A stretch of DNA of 11,826 bases, from positions 27,324 to 39,149 of the forward strand of contig NWUY0300071524.1 in NCBI GenBank assembly GCA_004151065.3, in the 5' to 3' direction. Both the position numbers and the translations under genes were made by a program. Positions 1-6,544 of the stretch are shown here, in pieces; positions within the stretch are counted from its first letter, which is position 1; every line of letters begins with the position of its first letter. This DNA comes from Larix sibirica. Lineage: Eukaryota > Streptophyta > Pinopsida > Pinales > Pinaceae. Under the pieces are notes generated by a model that saw only the letters and a list, made by a program, of their open reading frames with translations, had not been told where the DNA came from and did no database searches.

Positions 1-801
1 TGCTTGTTATTCTTTCAGTTAAAGATCCTAGCTAACATTGAATTAAAGTAGAAAATCTAACAACAAAAAGTTAATTTTGGATTGTCTAAAAACCCCAGAT
101 TGAACATACACAAGAGGCGATGGATTGGCATGAAGCAAGGCAGTATGCCACTGGAAAATGGTTATTGAACCTTGGTAAGAAAAATAGCATTAATAAGGTT
201 CTAGGTGATTATGTAGCTTCAAATAAGTAAAAAGGGATGGTACATGGCATGCATTATATCCCACTGATGTTTGAGATTAGGTTTTTAACCAATATGCCCT
301 CTTAAGTTATCTTCGTATGCAGCAATTGATGGTGACAAGGAGACCAATTTTGATGCATTGCAACTACACATGCTCCCTAGACATTTGACTTGCAATTCAA
401 GTTGTAGAGACAGTTCTGCTATCCACACTAAAATATTTGCATTCAAGGCATCATGTACTGCCTTATTATCATTTATATCTATTAGAATACACATAGAACA
501 AAAGTTCTTTATGCACTCCTAATGTCATGCCATCATATCATTATATGCATGTATACGCCTAAGCTCTTAACATTTTTTCCTTTTGTCATTTGTGATGTTC
601 ATATAATGTCTTTTTCTTTCTAGACGGAGATCTTTACTTTGATGGATTTGATTTTCAAATTTTGGACAAGTTGGAGATTTATTCATGTTATGGCCCCAAT
701 CAGGAGAAATATTATGAAGATAGAGTTGGCTCTAAAAATATTTGATACGCTAAAGGACAGCATACATTCACAAAAAGGAAAGCACGTATATGTAAGAAAA
801 G
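1..801. other. Intergenic stretch, no recognised gene
   Basis: AT-rich DNA with stop codons in all frames at short intervals. The longest frame here (285-494, minus, 69 codons) has no motif I recognise and nothing nearby that supports it. The only suggestive part is 611-745, listed separately as a possible exon remnant. I see no LTR, terminal inverted repeat or RNA gene in this stretch. Confidence 0.6.
624..745 (+). pseudogene. Possible exon remnant after a splice-acceptor-like site
   Basis: A pyrimidine-rich run at 611-620 followed by TAG at 621-623 resembles a plant 3' splice site. The frame that follows (626-745) is open for about 39 codons and ends at TGA 743-745. Its product is rich in aromatic and acidic residues, beginning GDLYFDGFDFQILDKLE. 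I do not recognise the family. No matching donor or upstream exon is visible, and 39 open codons can occur by chance in AT-rich DNA. This could be a captured gene fragment, a decayed exon or noise. Confidence 0.15.
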
Positions 802-811
802 AAGGATGATT

Positions 812-1014
812 AAGCCCCAAGGGTTAGCTCAATTGGTCTTGGAGCCAAACACGGAATCTCTCGAGTTGGGAGGTCATGGGTTTGAAACTTTGAGTTTCTC
901 AATTCCCTTGCACTTAGGCACCATAATCAACACCGACGGTTTAAACATTTACCCTCTGTGGATCATGGAGAAGTACTCAGAGGGTTTTTCTCAAGGATTT
1001 CCTTGGAAAAAAAA
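812..1014 (+). mobile_element. tRNA-derived SINE, copy 1
   Basis: The left part resembles an RNA polymerase III internal promoter: an A-box-like TAGCTCAATTGG at 825-836 and a B-box-like GGTTTGAAAC at 879-888, about 42 bp apart. The element ends in eight A residues (1007-1014). Its last 60 bp resemble the tail of the second SINE (3675-3734): both contain a GT-CAG-GGGTTT-CTC series shortly before the A8. Imperfect flanking repeats AAGGATGATT (802-811) and AAGGTTGAGT (1013-1022) match at 8 of 10 positions and may be a decayed target-site duplication. It is non-autonomous and would need LINE machinery. It lies next to the truncated end of the copia element. Confidence 0.6.
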
Positions 1015-1148
1015 GGTTGAGTCATTGCAAAAGTATGCATAGAAAAATATCGGACAAACCCAACCTTAATACTCTACAGTGCCAATTACTGTTGCAGCAT
1101 ACATAAGTTTGCTGGCTCAACCTAGATAGGAGTGATTGACTAGTGCAA

Positions 1149-1335
1149 GTGCAAGTGACATGATTGTTTGTGCTAGAGCTCATCATTGCTATGTACGAAA
1201 GCTCCACAATTCATAGGATCTGCTAGCAACCTGTATGGGCCACCCTCACGCACTCCTTTGGTCAAAACTTGACCAGAATCATGACTACATTTCTGATAAT
1301 CACTTGTTCATCGCCAAACTCATCCATAATTAGGT
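1149..1335 (-). pseudogene. Copia GAG-pre-integrase domain, diverged second copy B
   Basis: Downstream on the minus strand the same domain recurs: a DEFGDEQVIIR segment near 1290-1325, then VREGGPYRLLADPMNCGA with VHSNDEL after it (about 1190-1245), and HLHL again at about 1149-1163. It aligns to copy A with an offset of about 217-228 bp and by eye agrees at roughly 70-75% of bases. That is too low for a recent tandem duplication, so it may come from another member of the family or be an ancient duplication. Frames are broken by stops and shifts. Nothing further of integrase is recognisable beyond it. Confidence 0.75.
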
Positions 1336-1378
1336 CACTTGCACTTGGACATAATGGTTGGACAAGTGCAAGTGACCT
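1332..1378. repeat. Perfect 16-bp inverted repeat at the duplication junction
   Basis: AGGTCACTTGCACTTG (1332-1347) and its exact reverse complement CAAGTGCAAGTGACCT (1363-1378) are separated by a 15-base loop. The right arm is the GHLHL-coding end of copy A on the minus strand. The left arm is the same sequence inverted, at the start of copy B. It would form a stable hairpin and marks the rearrangement junction. Confidence 0.9.
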
Positions 1379-1720
1379 GATTGTCTATGCCAAAACTCTC
1401 ACAGTTTGTCATTGCTATGCACCATTGCTCCATGCTTCATATGATCAACTAGCAAAGCTATATAGGCCACCCTCACATGCTCCTCTTGCCAAAACTTGAC
1501 TAGGATCAAGGCTGTATTTTCTGATGATCACTTGTTGATCATCAAACTCAACCATAGAGTTTAGATATGTTAGAAAAGAACCCAAAAGAAGATTCTTGGT
1601 TAAATGTGGAAGATACAGTACCTCATGTAGCTCAAGAACCTCTTCTGCTAGCATGTGGAATGAGATAGAACCCATCCCAATCACTAAGGACTTGGCATTA
1701 GCACAAAACTCCACCTGCAT
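1363..1720 (-). pseudogene. Copia GAG-pre-integrase domain, copy A
   Basis: The minus-strand frame from 1720 to 1445 is open for 91 codons and includes VLELHEVLYLPHLTKNLLLG and then VEFDDQQVIIR, the standard run between protease and integrase in plant copia elements, followed by REGGLY-like CEGGLY. After a stop near 1445 the similarity continues in another frame with VHSNDKL, a stop, and FWHRQSGHLHL. These keep the WH..(x)GHLH pattern, part of the zinc-binding N-terminal integrase segment. Similarity ends abruptly at GHLHL (about 1363-1377), exactly at the arm of a perfect inverted repeat, after which the domain begins again. Confidence 0.85.
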
Positions 1721-1729
1721 GCCACAATC

Positions 1730-1960
1730 TTATTCTTGTAATCTAAAGAAAGTTGATATGTCGGTTGTTATGTGTCTCCAAGCTCCACTATCTACATACC
1801 AACCAACACCAAAAACGGTATTAGTGGAAATGCACGACACCATGGAGAAGGTTGTCTCCAATCTGGATGCAACCTTCTCAGCTCTTGCAGAAGCTTATGC
1901 ACTCCTACAAATTGCTTCTACTAATTGCTCCTAGTGCTTGCCCTTCCCCTTCTTCTCAAG
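1730..1960 (-). pseudogene. Copia aspartic protease remnant
   Basis: Continuing in the knuckle frame, a lysine-rich linker leads to GWYVDSGAWRHITT. The DSG triad (1784-1792) is the active-site motif of copia retropepsins; the catalytic Asp codon is 1790-1792. The family usually has Ser where a Trp follows DSGA here, so at least one conserved position has changed. In-frame stops at 1931-1933, 1895-1897 and 1730-1732 break the frame. The last of these sits exactly where a Gln codon would be one base different, just before the downstream domain. The protease would have cleaved the Gag-Pol polyprotein. Confidence 0.82.
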
Positions 1961-2723
1961 ACATTAAGAGGCATAGTGACCAAACTTGTGGCACTTAAAG
2001 CACTTCACGTGGCTCAAGTCTTTCTTCCCATGGTTCAAATCTCTTAAATCTTCTATCTTCTTCTAACCCTTCCCAGATCCTCCCTTCTTTCCTCCTTTCC
2101 TCACCTTCCCAATGAGGGTTGGGTCTTGAACTTCCTCAAAACTAGCTAAAACCATCTCTAATGTTGTCTACACTCTTCAACGAAGTCATCCCACAGTTTC
2201 TCAAAAGTGGGTAACTTCTCACAAGCAGAAATACATTGAAAAAAGTGATGCCACGAAGGACCAAAGCCATTTAAAGTGATCCAAACTAAGCTCACTCTCA
2301 TCGATCTCTTCTCCAATGGCAGTGAGTTGATCTCTCAACTCTATGATCTTCATTAGATAGCTTGCTACAATGTCTATCTTGCTCATGCAGGTACCAATGA
2401 GCTTGTTCTTCAAAGGCATTTTTATGAGACATGTTGAGACTCTTACAACATCATTGTGGCATCAAACATCTTCTTCATTGTCTTCTTCTTTGCAATGTGA
2501 GGGATAAAGTGATCCTTCAATGAAGCAAAAACAATTCTTCACCTTGGTCGATTTCTCAGTATGTTCTACCAAATTCCTTGGGATCAATGTGAGGTGTGAC
2601 CTCTGTATCCATGAGATACCACAATTCAATTTCCTCCAAGAAATTTTGCGCCCTAGGCTTCTACGATGGAAAGTTAGAAGCACCTTCCAACATGTGAAAC
2701 TCTCGAAGACCGAAACTAGCCAT
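1961..2723 (-). pseudogene. Copia gag polyprotein remnant with CCHC zinc knuckle
   Basis: Gag would package the element RNA into cytoplasmic virus-like particles. The likely start is the ATG at 2721-2723, opening MASFGLREFHMLEGASNF, typical of the gag N-terminus in one plant copia family. Stops fall at 2661-2663 and 2556-2558, and the reading then moves to another frame. The central UBN2-type gag region is clear at 2219-2419, with DIVASYLMKIIELRDQL followed by an AIGEEIDESEL segment. A CX2CX4HX4C knuckle (CFKCHKFGHYAS, stop, C) lies at 1961-2002 with all four zinc ligands kept, but an in-frame TAA at 1964-1966 interrupts it. At least two frameshifts and several stops make this a pseudogene. 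There is a leader of about 265 bp (2724-2988) between it and the primer-binding site. Confidence 0.85.
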
Positions 2724-2988
2724 CACTACAAACCCTAAAAGCACACTTGGACAAACAAATCAGACTCAAAAGAAATCAAATCATCAACCTATCCCAGGGG
2801 GATCTCAAGCCAATAACAAACGTCCAATCATTGGAAGATCTTATGCGTATCATCCAACAAATTATCACAAGGTTGGATTTGCTTCTTTCACTGAAGCTCG
2901 GGCATCACACTAGTTGAAACCTCTAACAACTCCCTTTAGGGGCAGCAAGCTCATTCCATACATGGAGCTAGAGTATTTCACTGAACAT

Positions 2989-3000
2989 GCTTTGATAGCA
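2989..3000 (-). other. Copia primer-binding site (initiator tRNA-Met), mutated
   Basis: The minus strand reads TGCTATCAAAGC directly after the LTR. The usual plant copia site complementary to the 3' end of initiator tRNA-Met is TGGTATCAGAGC, so 10 of 12 positions agree. Both differences are single substitutions, consistent with decay after insertion. The position next to the LTR and upstream of gag is as expected. Confidence 0.75.
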
Positions 3001-3454
3001 TGTTAAATTTCTGAGCATGGTAAGACTATGCATTAAGATAAATTAACCTAAACCTAGGTAACTTAAAAGCTAAAATCCTCAATCAAAACAAAAACCTCTA
3101 AATACGTTAATTTACAAACACATAGTGTTGGAAATTACAAACAACAAATACACAATGTGGAACGCTCAATGTTGCATCTATCTTCTATTTACTAAAAGAG
3201 GAAAAATTGCATTGCTATAGCTGAAAACTAAAACTCGCCAACTATTATCACGCAAATCTGCACCAGCAGACCTACCTAGTAAATATAGGCCACCTAGCCC
3301 TATCACCTCTAGTTGCCTCTCTATTCGGAGTGGTGTTTTTCCAATCTCATGGGGGTGTCCCTGAAAGGTGTATGCTACCATCTAATTAATGAATCTGCAC
3401 AAAGTCCAAGATGATAGGCGCACAAAAGACTCTGTCTCGGGCTATCTGTAAACA
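3001..3454 (-). repeat. 5' LTR of the copia element (outer edge uncertain)
   Basis: The inner edge is firm: on the minus strand the LTR ends TTTAACA and is followed at once by the primer-binding site (2989-3000). Read on the plus strand it begins TGTTAAATTT at 3001. The outer edge is a guess: AACA at 3451-3454 would give a TGTT start on the minus strand, for an LTR of about 454 bp, a usual copia size. No second LTR copy exists in the window, so length and age cannot be measured by comparison. Confidence 0.55.
3280..3288 (-). promoter_or_regulatory. TATA-like box in the copia LTR
   Basis: The minus strand reads CTATATTTA here, preceded by GGC, about 280 bp before the LTR inner edge. This is a plausible position for a TATA box dividing U3 from R in a 450-bp LTR. 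There is no experimental or comparative support. Confidence 0.35.
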
Positions 3455-3511
3455 GTCAAGAGCAGGGGTAAGTTTCAAATAATAATTAAGTGGTTGGGAT
3501 CAAATCCTAGA

Positions 3512-3734
3512 TATGGTTCCTTGTCAATATTGGGTCTAGCCCAAGTGGTTGAGAGGAGCATTATCCTCCCCACCTATGATCAATTGCCCCAAGTGATACG
3601 TTGAGCTCTTAATGAGTATATTGTTGTATAGGCCTTGAGCCCTGAAGACTCCGGTTTACCCTAGGTACCATCTTCAAAACGAGGGGAAGTGCCCAGTGGG
3701 TTTCCTCGAGATATGTATTTCAAGGGAAAAAAAA
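3512..3734 (+). mobile_element. tRNA-derived SINE, copy 2
   Basis: An A-box-like TAGCCCAAGTGG at 3537-3548 is followed by a degraded B-box-like stretch near 3574-3590. The element ends in eight A residues (3727-3734). Flanking repeats AAATCCTAGA (3502-3511) and AAATCCTACA (3732-3741) match at 9 of 10 positions and look like a target-site duplication overlapping the A tail, as expected from LINE-type priming. Its tail resembles that of the SINE at 812-1014. It lies just outside the copia LTR, so it inserted independently. Confidence 0.6.
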
Positions 3735-3942
3735 TCCTACAAAAGGTTGTAACAACAAATTATTGGAAATGAGTGGAGTGCATGTGCACCTTAAGTGAAT
3801 AAAATTCAAATTAAGTGCACCATAAACTACCATAACACTACAAACAACTTAATCAATGACAACCACTAAGTTCAAAGAGCTAGAACAAAGAATAATCACA
3901 CCAAATCACATATTACCCAAGAGATTCATTGAATCATACTGA
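3735..3942. other. Unassigned flank left of the hAT-like element
   Basis: No gene is seen. The only structure is a near-perfect inverted pair, GTGCAC(C)TTAA at 3784-3794 and TTAAGTGCAC at 3811-3820, with one bulged base. This stretch was continuous with 5002-5237 and then 9586 onward before the two transposon insertions. Confidence 0.5.
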
Positions 3943-3950
3943 GTCACAGA
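3943..3950. repeat. Left target-site duplication GTCACAGA
   Basis: Exact match to 4994-5001 on the far side of the hAT-like element; 8 bp is the hAT target-duplication length. Confidence 0.6.
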
Positions 3951-3957
3951 CTGTGTT

Positions 3958-4075
3958 ACCGGATCCGCAGGCCTTGGCAGCTGGATCCGTGGATCTCCGT
4001 ATCGGAAACGGATTCGGATCCGGATCCGCCTAGATCCACCCAAGATCCGCTCGGAAAGGTATCCATCGCGGATGA
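3958..4075. repeat. Left subterminal GGATCCG motif array
   Basis: Four GGATCC hexamers (3961, 3983, 4016, 4022) and several close relatives such as AGATCC, GGATTCGG and ATCGG fall within about 115 bp. The stretch is markedly more GC-rich than its surroundings. By analogy with the subterminal repeats of plant hAT elements these may be transposase-binding sites; that role is inferred. Confidence 0.65.
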
Positions 4076-4110
4076 TACGTATTTGCAGGGATTCGAGCTG
4101 GGCAGGAAAA

Positions 4111-4449
4111 TACTATTTCGTTTTTGTTCTAGTGAAAAATGGGCTCGGCTGGCAAATGGGGTTCTGGTTCATTCTCATGCATTCACTATTCTAGTGAAAC
4201 TATGCCATTGGTGGGCTTCGTGAAACCATGCCATCCGGATTCTTGAAGTCGTGCCATTGGCAGGCTTCATATACTATTTCAATCTGGTTCTGTTGACAAA
4301 TGGGCTCGCCTAGCAAATGGGAATTGGCATGTTTCCTGAAATCGACGGGCTTCCCATTCTCATGCGGTCGGGTTTATGGTGAAAACGTGACATTGGCAGC
4401 CTTCGTGAAATCGACAGGCTTACCATTCTCGTGGGGTCGGGTTTCTGGT
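4111..4449 (+). repeat. Internal direct repeats of the hAT-like element
   Basis: Two repeat systems occur. Segments of about 50 bp beginning TACTATTTC at 4111 and 4272 are direct repeats 161 bp apart. Segments of 43 bp at 4338-4380 and 4407-4449 are repeats with a 69-bp period and five mismatches. A shared GGCTTCGTGAAA-like piece also recurs near 4214 and 4399. The open frame across 4300-4521 shows a repeated KSTG.PFS.GRV peptide, but this only follows from the DNA repeat, so I do not call a gene. Confidence 0.75.
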
Positions 4450-4729
4450 AAATTTGGGTCGTCTTTCCTTGAGTTGTTTTTTAATTTGTCTTTTGTTTAT
4501 TCCTTTTATTGGTCGGCTTAGGTTAGGGCATGGGAGTGACTTGTGACAGAAGGAATGGGAGGGGAATGGTCACGTTATAGGAGATTTGAATAATTATTAT
4601 TTTGTGAAAGTGTTAGGTATTATATATAATCAATGTTTCATTGAAATTATTATTAAGTTATTATTTGTAAGCAGTGCATAATTATTATTTATAAGTATTG
4701 TATAATAATTATTTGTCCTATGTATTAAG

Positions 4730-4775
4730 AATTAAATATATAATTTATATGTATATATAAATTATATATTTAATT
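4730..4775. repeat. AT-only perfect palindrome, 21-bp arms
   Basis: Arms at 4730-4750 and 4755-4775 are exact reverse complements around the 4-base loop GTAT. It lies in a strongly AT-rich part (about 4590-4880) of the hAT-like element and could extrude as a cruciform or hairpin. Confidence 0.85.
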
Positions 4776-4889
4776 TTAATTTTTAATATAAATTTAGTAT
4801 TTATATGTAAGTTATATACTTAAAATTTTATATATTTTTTAATTTTGATATAAATGTTATTAAAAATATATTTAAATTGTTTGTACTTG

Positions 4890-4985
4890 TCGTTTCCTTG
4901 CCGTATCTGGATCCTAGCTTTTCAAAAACCTAACGGATCCATATCCGTATCCGGGTCTGTATCCGCATCCAGATCTGGACCTTGG
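4890..4985. repeat. Right subterminal array in inverse orientation
   Basis: GGATCC at 4909 and 4935 and a run of ATCC and ATCCG units (4935-4972) mirror the left array; on the minus strand they read GGATACGGATATGGATCCG. The inverse orientation ties both arrays to one element. Confidence 0.65.
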
Positions 4986-4993
4986 TAACTTAG

Positions 4994-5001
4994 GTCACAG
5001 A
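4994..5001. repeat. Right target-site duplication GTCACAGA
   Basis: Exact match to 3943-3950. Confidence 0.6.
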
Positions 5002-5232
5002 TGACAAGCTACCATGAATATCCTTACTTGCAATGGAGGTAGTTGTTTGAGGTATTGAAGATGGAAGAGTGAGGAGTTGTCTGCTACTACAAACTGTCTA
5101 AAGAAAATAATATCCAACCCTAACACTGTCTCCTCAATCTGTACATATATGACTGCCTTCTCCATCAAAACCCAAATCAACCCTACTGCTAAGAGAGAAA
5201 AAAGGAAATAAAACACAAAAGCCCAAAAGTTA
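5002..5232. other. Unassigned spacer between the transposons
   Basis: No gene or element is recognised. The frame at 4995-5237 (minus, 80 codons) crosses the end of the hAT-like element and the gypsy target site and has no known motif, so I treat it as chance. CCCAAAAG at 5222-5229 pairs with CTTTTGGG at 9594-9601 across the gypsy insertion. Confidence 0.5.
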
Positions 5233-5237
5233 TGCAT
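5233..5237. repeat. Left target-site duplication TGCAT
   Basis: Exact match to 9581-9585; 5 bp is the usual duplication length for Ty3/gypsy integrase. Confidence 0.9.
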
Positions 5238-6437
5238 TGTAATGCCCTACACTATGATTTTATTACTATAATGAACATGATTTACATCCAAATGGAGTAA
5301 TAAATATTAAATACATTTCATGATTTAGGTTATTAGCATATGTATGAGGTATGTGCATGCTAGCTACATGCCCTCACCTCGCACACATGCACTAGTATGC
5401 TTGTTGATTTATATTTATATGTATTAAGGATGCTTACGTGGATTGATTGATCATATAAATTATAACTAAAGTTTGGTAATTAATGTTAAGTATAATAATG
5501 TTGTTAAAAGGATTACGAGTAATAAATGAATTGTAGGTGAGACATTTAAAGCTTGAGAAGATTTAGTTCACTATATGATTTGTATTTCCTCAAGGGATAT
5601 GGCTCTCGACTTGAGTTGGTATGTTTGGATAGGATATTTAAATTGTTATTAATTAACTTTGAACGGAGTGCCTTGAGGGCAGGGGTAAGGGAATTGAATG
5701 TGTATTGGAAGATGTGAAAGTGGAGTTGGTGGATGAGACTTCAGGGGGTGGAGGAGGAATGACTTAAGGGGAGGAATCCTCAGTAGTGGGGGAGGTTTTT
5801 CTTTTAGTTTTGGGAGAACTTGGAAATAAATTGGGGAAAATTTTTTACGATGGGAAAACTTTGGGAATAAATTGGAAAAAGGGTCTATCTGAGAGTTTTG
5901 GGCATGAAGGTCAAAAAACTCGAGTTTTTTGGGTCGGGGAGTCGAATACATTGTTCTCAATAGGCTGGTAGGTTAAACCAATTTAGGATACCGTTGTGGC
6001 TAGTAGGCTACTACTACTTACTAATTTCAAGACTTCAAAAAAGACTAAGGACTTCTCAAACGGGAGAAACATGTATTATTCTTTTTTTTTAAGTTATGGC
6101 AAAATTTCAAATTGAGTTTTACCTTAGAATTTCTAAGACTGTAGATTTAAATTGCTTATTACTGGATGTGATAATTTTGTACATAGAACTATGAAATGAA
6201 ATCAGTTTGCTTATTACCAAAATGTGATAATTCCCTGCATAAAATTTTGAAATGAAACTACTTTGCTTATTACCTGATGTTAATAAGCAAGAAAACAATA
6301 GCAAAGAGGAAACCAAAGCTGCTAAACTAGAGCTAGAACTAACAGATAACTTAGATCGGAAACAACTCTAGGCTCTAATTAATTAAAAGAGTATGCATCT
6401 TCTAGAAAGCAAAATAGGGGCATGAGAGGCCCTTACA
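5238..6437 (+). repeat. 5' LTR of the gypsy element (1200 bp)
   Basis: It runs from TGTAATGCCC to CCCTTACA with canonical TG and CA ends. It aligns with 8447-9580 over its whole length. By hand count there are about 90 substitutions over about 1110 aligned bases, near 8%, many of them C/T or G/A changes as expected from deamination of methylated DNA. It is 66 bp longer than its partner because of extra blocks at 5306-5312, 5906-5951, 6002-6009 and 6307-6318. A TATA-like run lies near 5405-5425, but I cannot fix the promoter. Reverse-strand frames here, including a proline-rich one at 5649-5960, are shadows of purine-rich LTR sequence. Confidence 0.95.
5912..5931. repeat. 20-bp perfect palindrome in the 5' LTR only
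   Basis: CAAAAAACTCGAGTTTTTTG is its own reverse complement. It sits inside the 46-bp block (5906-5951) missing from the 3' LTR. Confidence 0.85.
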
Positions 6438-6439
6438 CA

Positions 6440-6449
6440 TGGTATCAGA
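6440..6449 (+). other. Gypsy primer-binding site (initiator tRNA-Met)
   Basis: TGGTATCAGA lies 2 bp after the LTR end and matches the first ten bases of the usual site complementary to the 3' end of plant initiator tRNA-Met. The next bases (ATTTGG) no longer match. Its position confirms the LTR boundary and the plus orientation. Confidence 0.9.
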
Positions 6450-6501
6450 ATTTGGACAAGTCTACACTCGGCTTTGGGGACTCAATTGAACTTAACTACA
6501 A

Positions 6502-6544
6502 CTTACCACCCTGATACAGAGTACAGCTTACCACCCTAAGACAG
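6502..6544 (+). repeat. Short direct repeat at the internal-deletion junction
   Basis: CTTACCACCCTGATACAG (6502-6519) and CTTACCACCCTAAGACAG (6527-6544) recur 25 bp apart with two mismatches. Both encode the integrase YHP segment. The first copy abuts the leader-derived sequence, so this is where leader and integrase have been joined. Confidence 0.75.

Larger units (their letters stand above)
1149..3454 (-). mobile_element. Truncated, decayed Ty1/copia LTR retrotransposon
   Basis: Read on the minus strand, the order is LTR, tRNA-Met primer-binding site, leader, gag, zinc knuckle, protease, GAG-pre-integrase, which is the diagnostic order of Ty1/copia elements. Reverse transcriptase, RNase H, the integrase core and the 3' LTR are absent, and the element stops near 1149. 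The knuckle, protease and first GAG-pre-integrase copy share one frame interrupted by four stop codons; gag has further stops and frameshifts. It therefore cannot encode a working product. The LTR outer edge (3454) is tentative, placed where AACA would complete a TGTT...AACA terminal pair. Truncation plus internal duplication imply several rearrangements since insertion. Confidence 0.88.
3951..4993. mobile_element. Probable non-autonomous hAT-like DNA transposon
   Basis: GTCACAGA occurs immediately outside both ends (3943-3950 and 4994-5001), an 8-bp duplication as made by hAT transposases. The left end reads CTGTGTTACC and the right end, reverse-complemented, CTAAGTTACC, so 8 of the first 10 bases agree. 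Beyond these short termini both ends carry dense GGATCCG and GGATACG motifs in opposite orientations. Plant hAT elements such as Ac have short terminal repeats plus subterminal repeat arrays that bind transposase, so the design fits. The interior of about 1 kb has no transposase frame; it holds tandem repeats and an AT-rich palindrome. The family is an inference from target-duplication length and architecture, since the ends do not begin with the common CAGGG. Confidence 0.6.

Noticed and set aside
825-888. A functional tRNA gene
   Set aside because: Box-like motifs are present but no cloverleaf with acceptor-stem pairing is evident, and the unit ends in an A tract as SINEs do.
806-1042. 78-codon plus-strand frame
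   Set aside because: It runs through the SINE, including the A-box, B-box and A8 tail; the codons reflect the SINE, not a protein.
1269-1934. Plus-strand frames at 1269-1499 and 1596-1934
   Set aside because: They are antisense to the copia GAG-pre-integrase and protease remnants, whose motifs read on the minus strand.
2520-2738. Plus-strand frame opposite the gag N-terminus
   Set aside because: Antisense shadow of copia gag; no motif of its own.
3178-3381. 67-codon minus-strand frame in the copia LTR
   Set aside because: It spans the LTR TATA-like box and has no protein motif; LTR position explains it.
4300-4521. 73-codon frame with a repeated peptide
   Set aside because: The peptide repeat follows from the 69-bp DNA repeat; no domain, and it lies inside a transposon lacking coding capacity.
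4730-4775. Transcription terminator hairpin
   Set aside because: An AT-only palindrome in plant DNA is not evidence of a bacterial-type terminator; no gene precedes it.
5649-5960. Proline-rich minus-strand frame in the gypsy LTR
   Set aside because: It is the complement of purine-rich LTR sequence and is broken in the other LTR copy.
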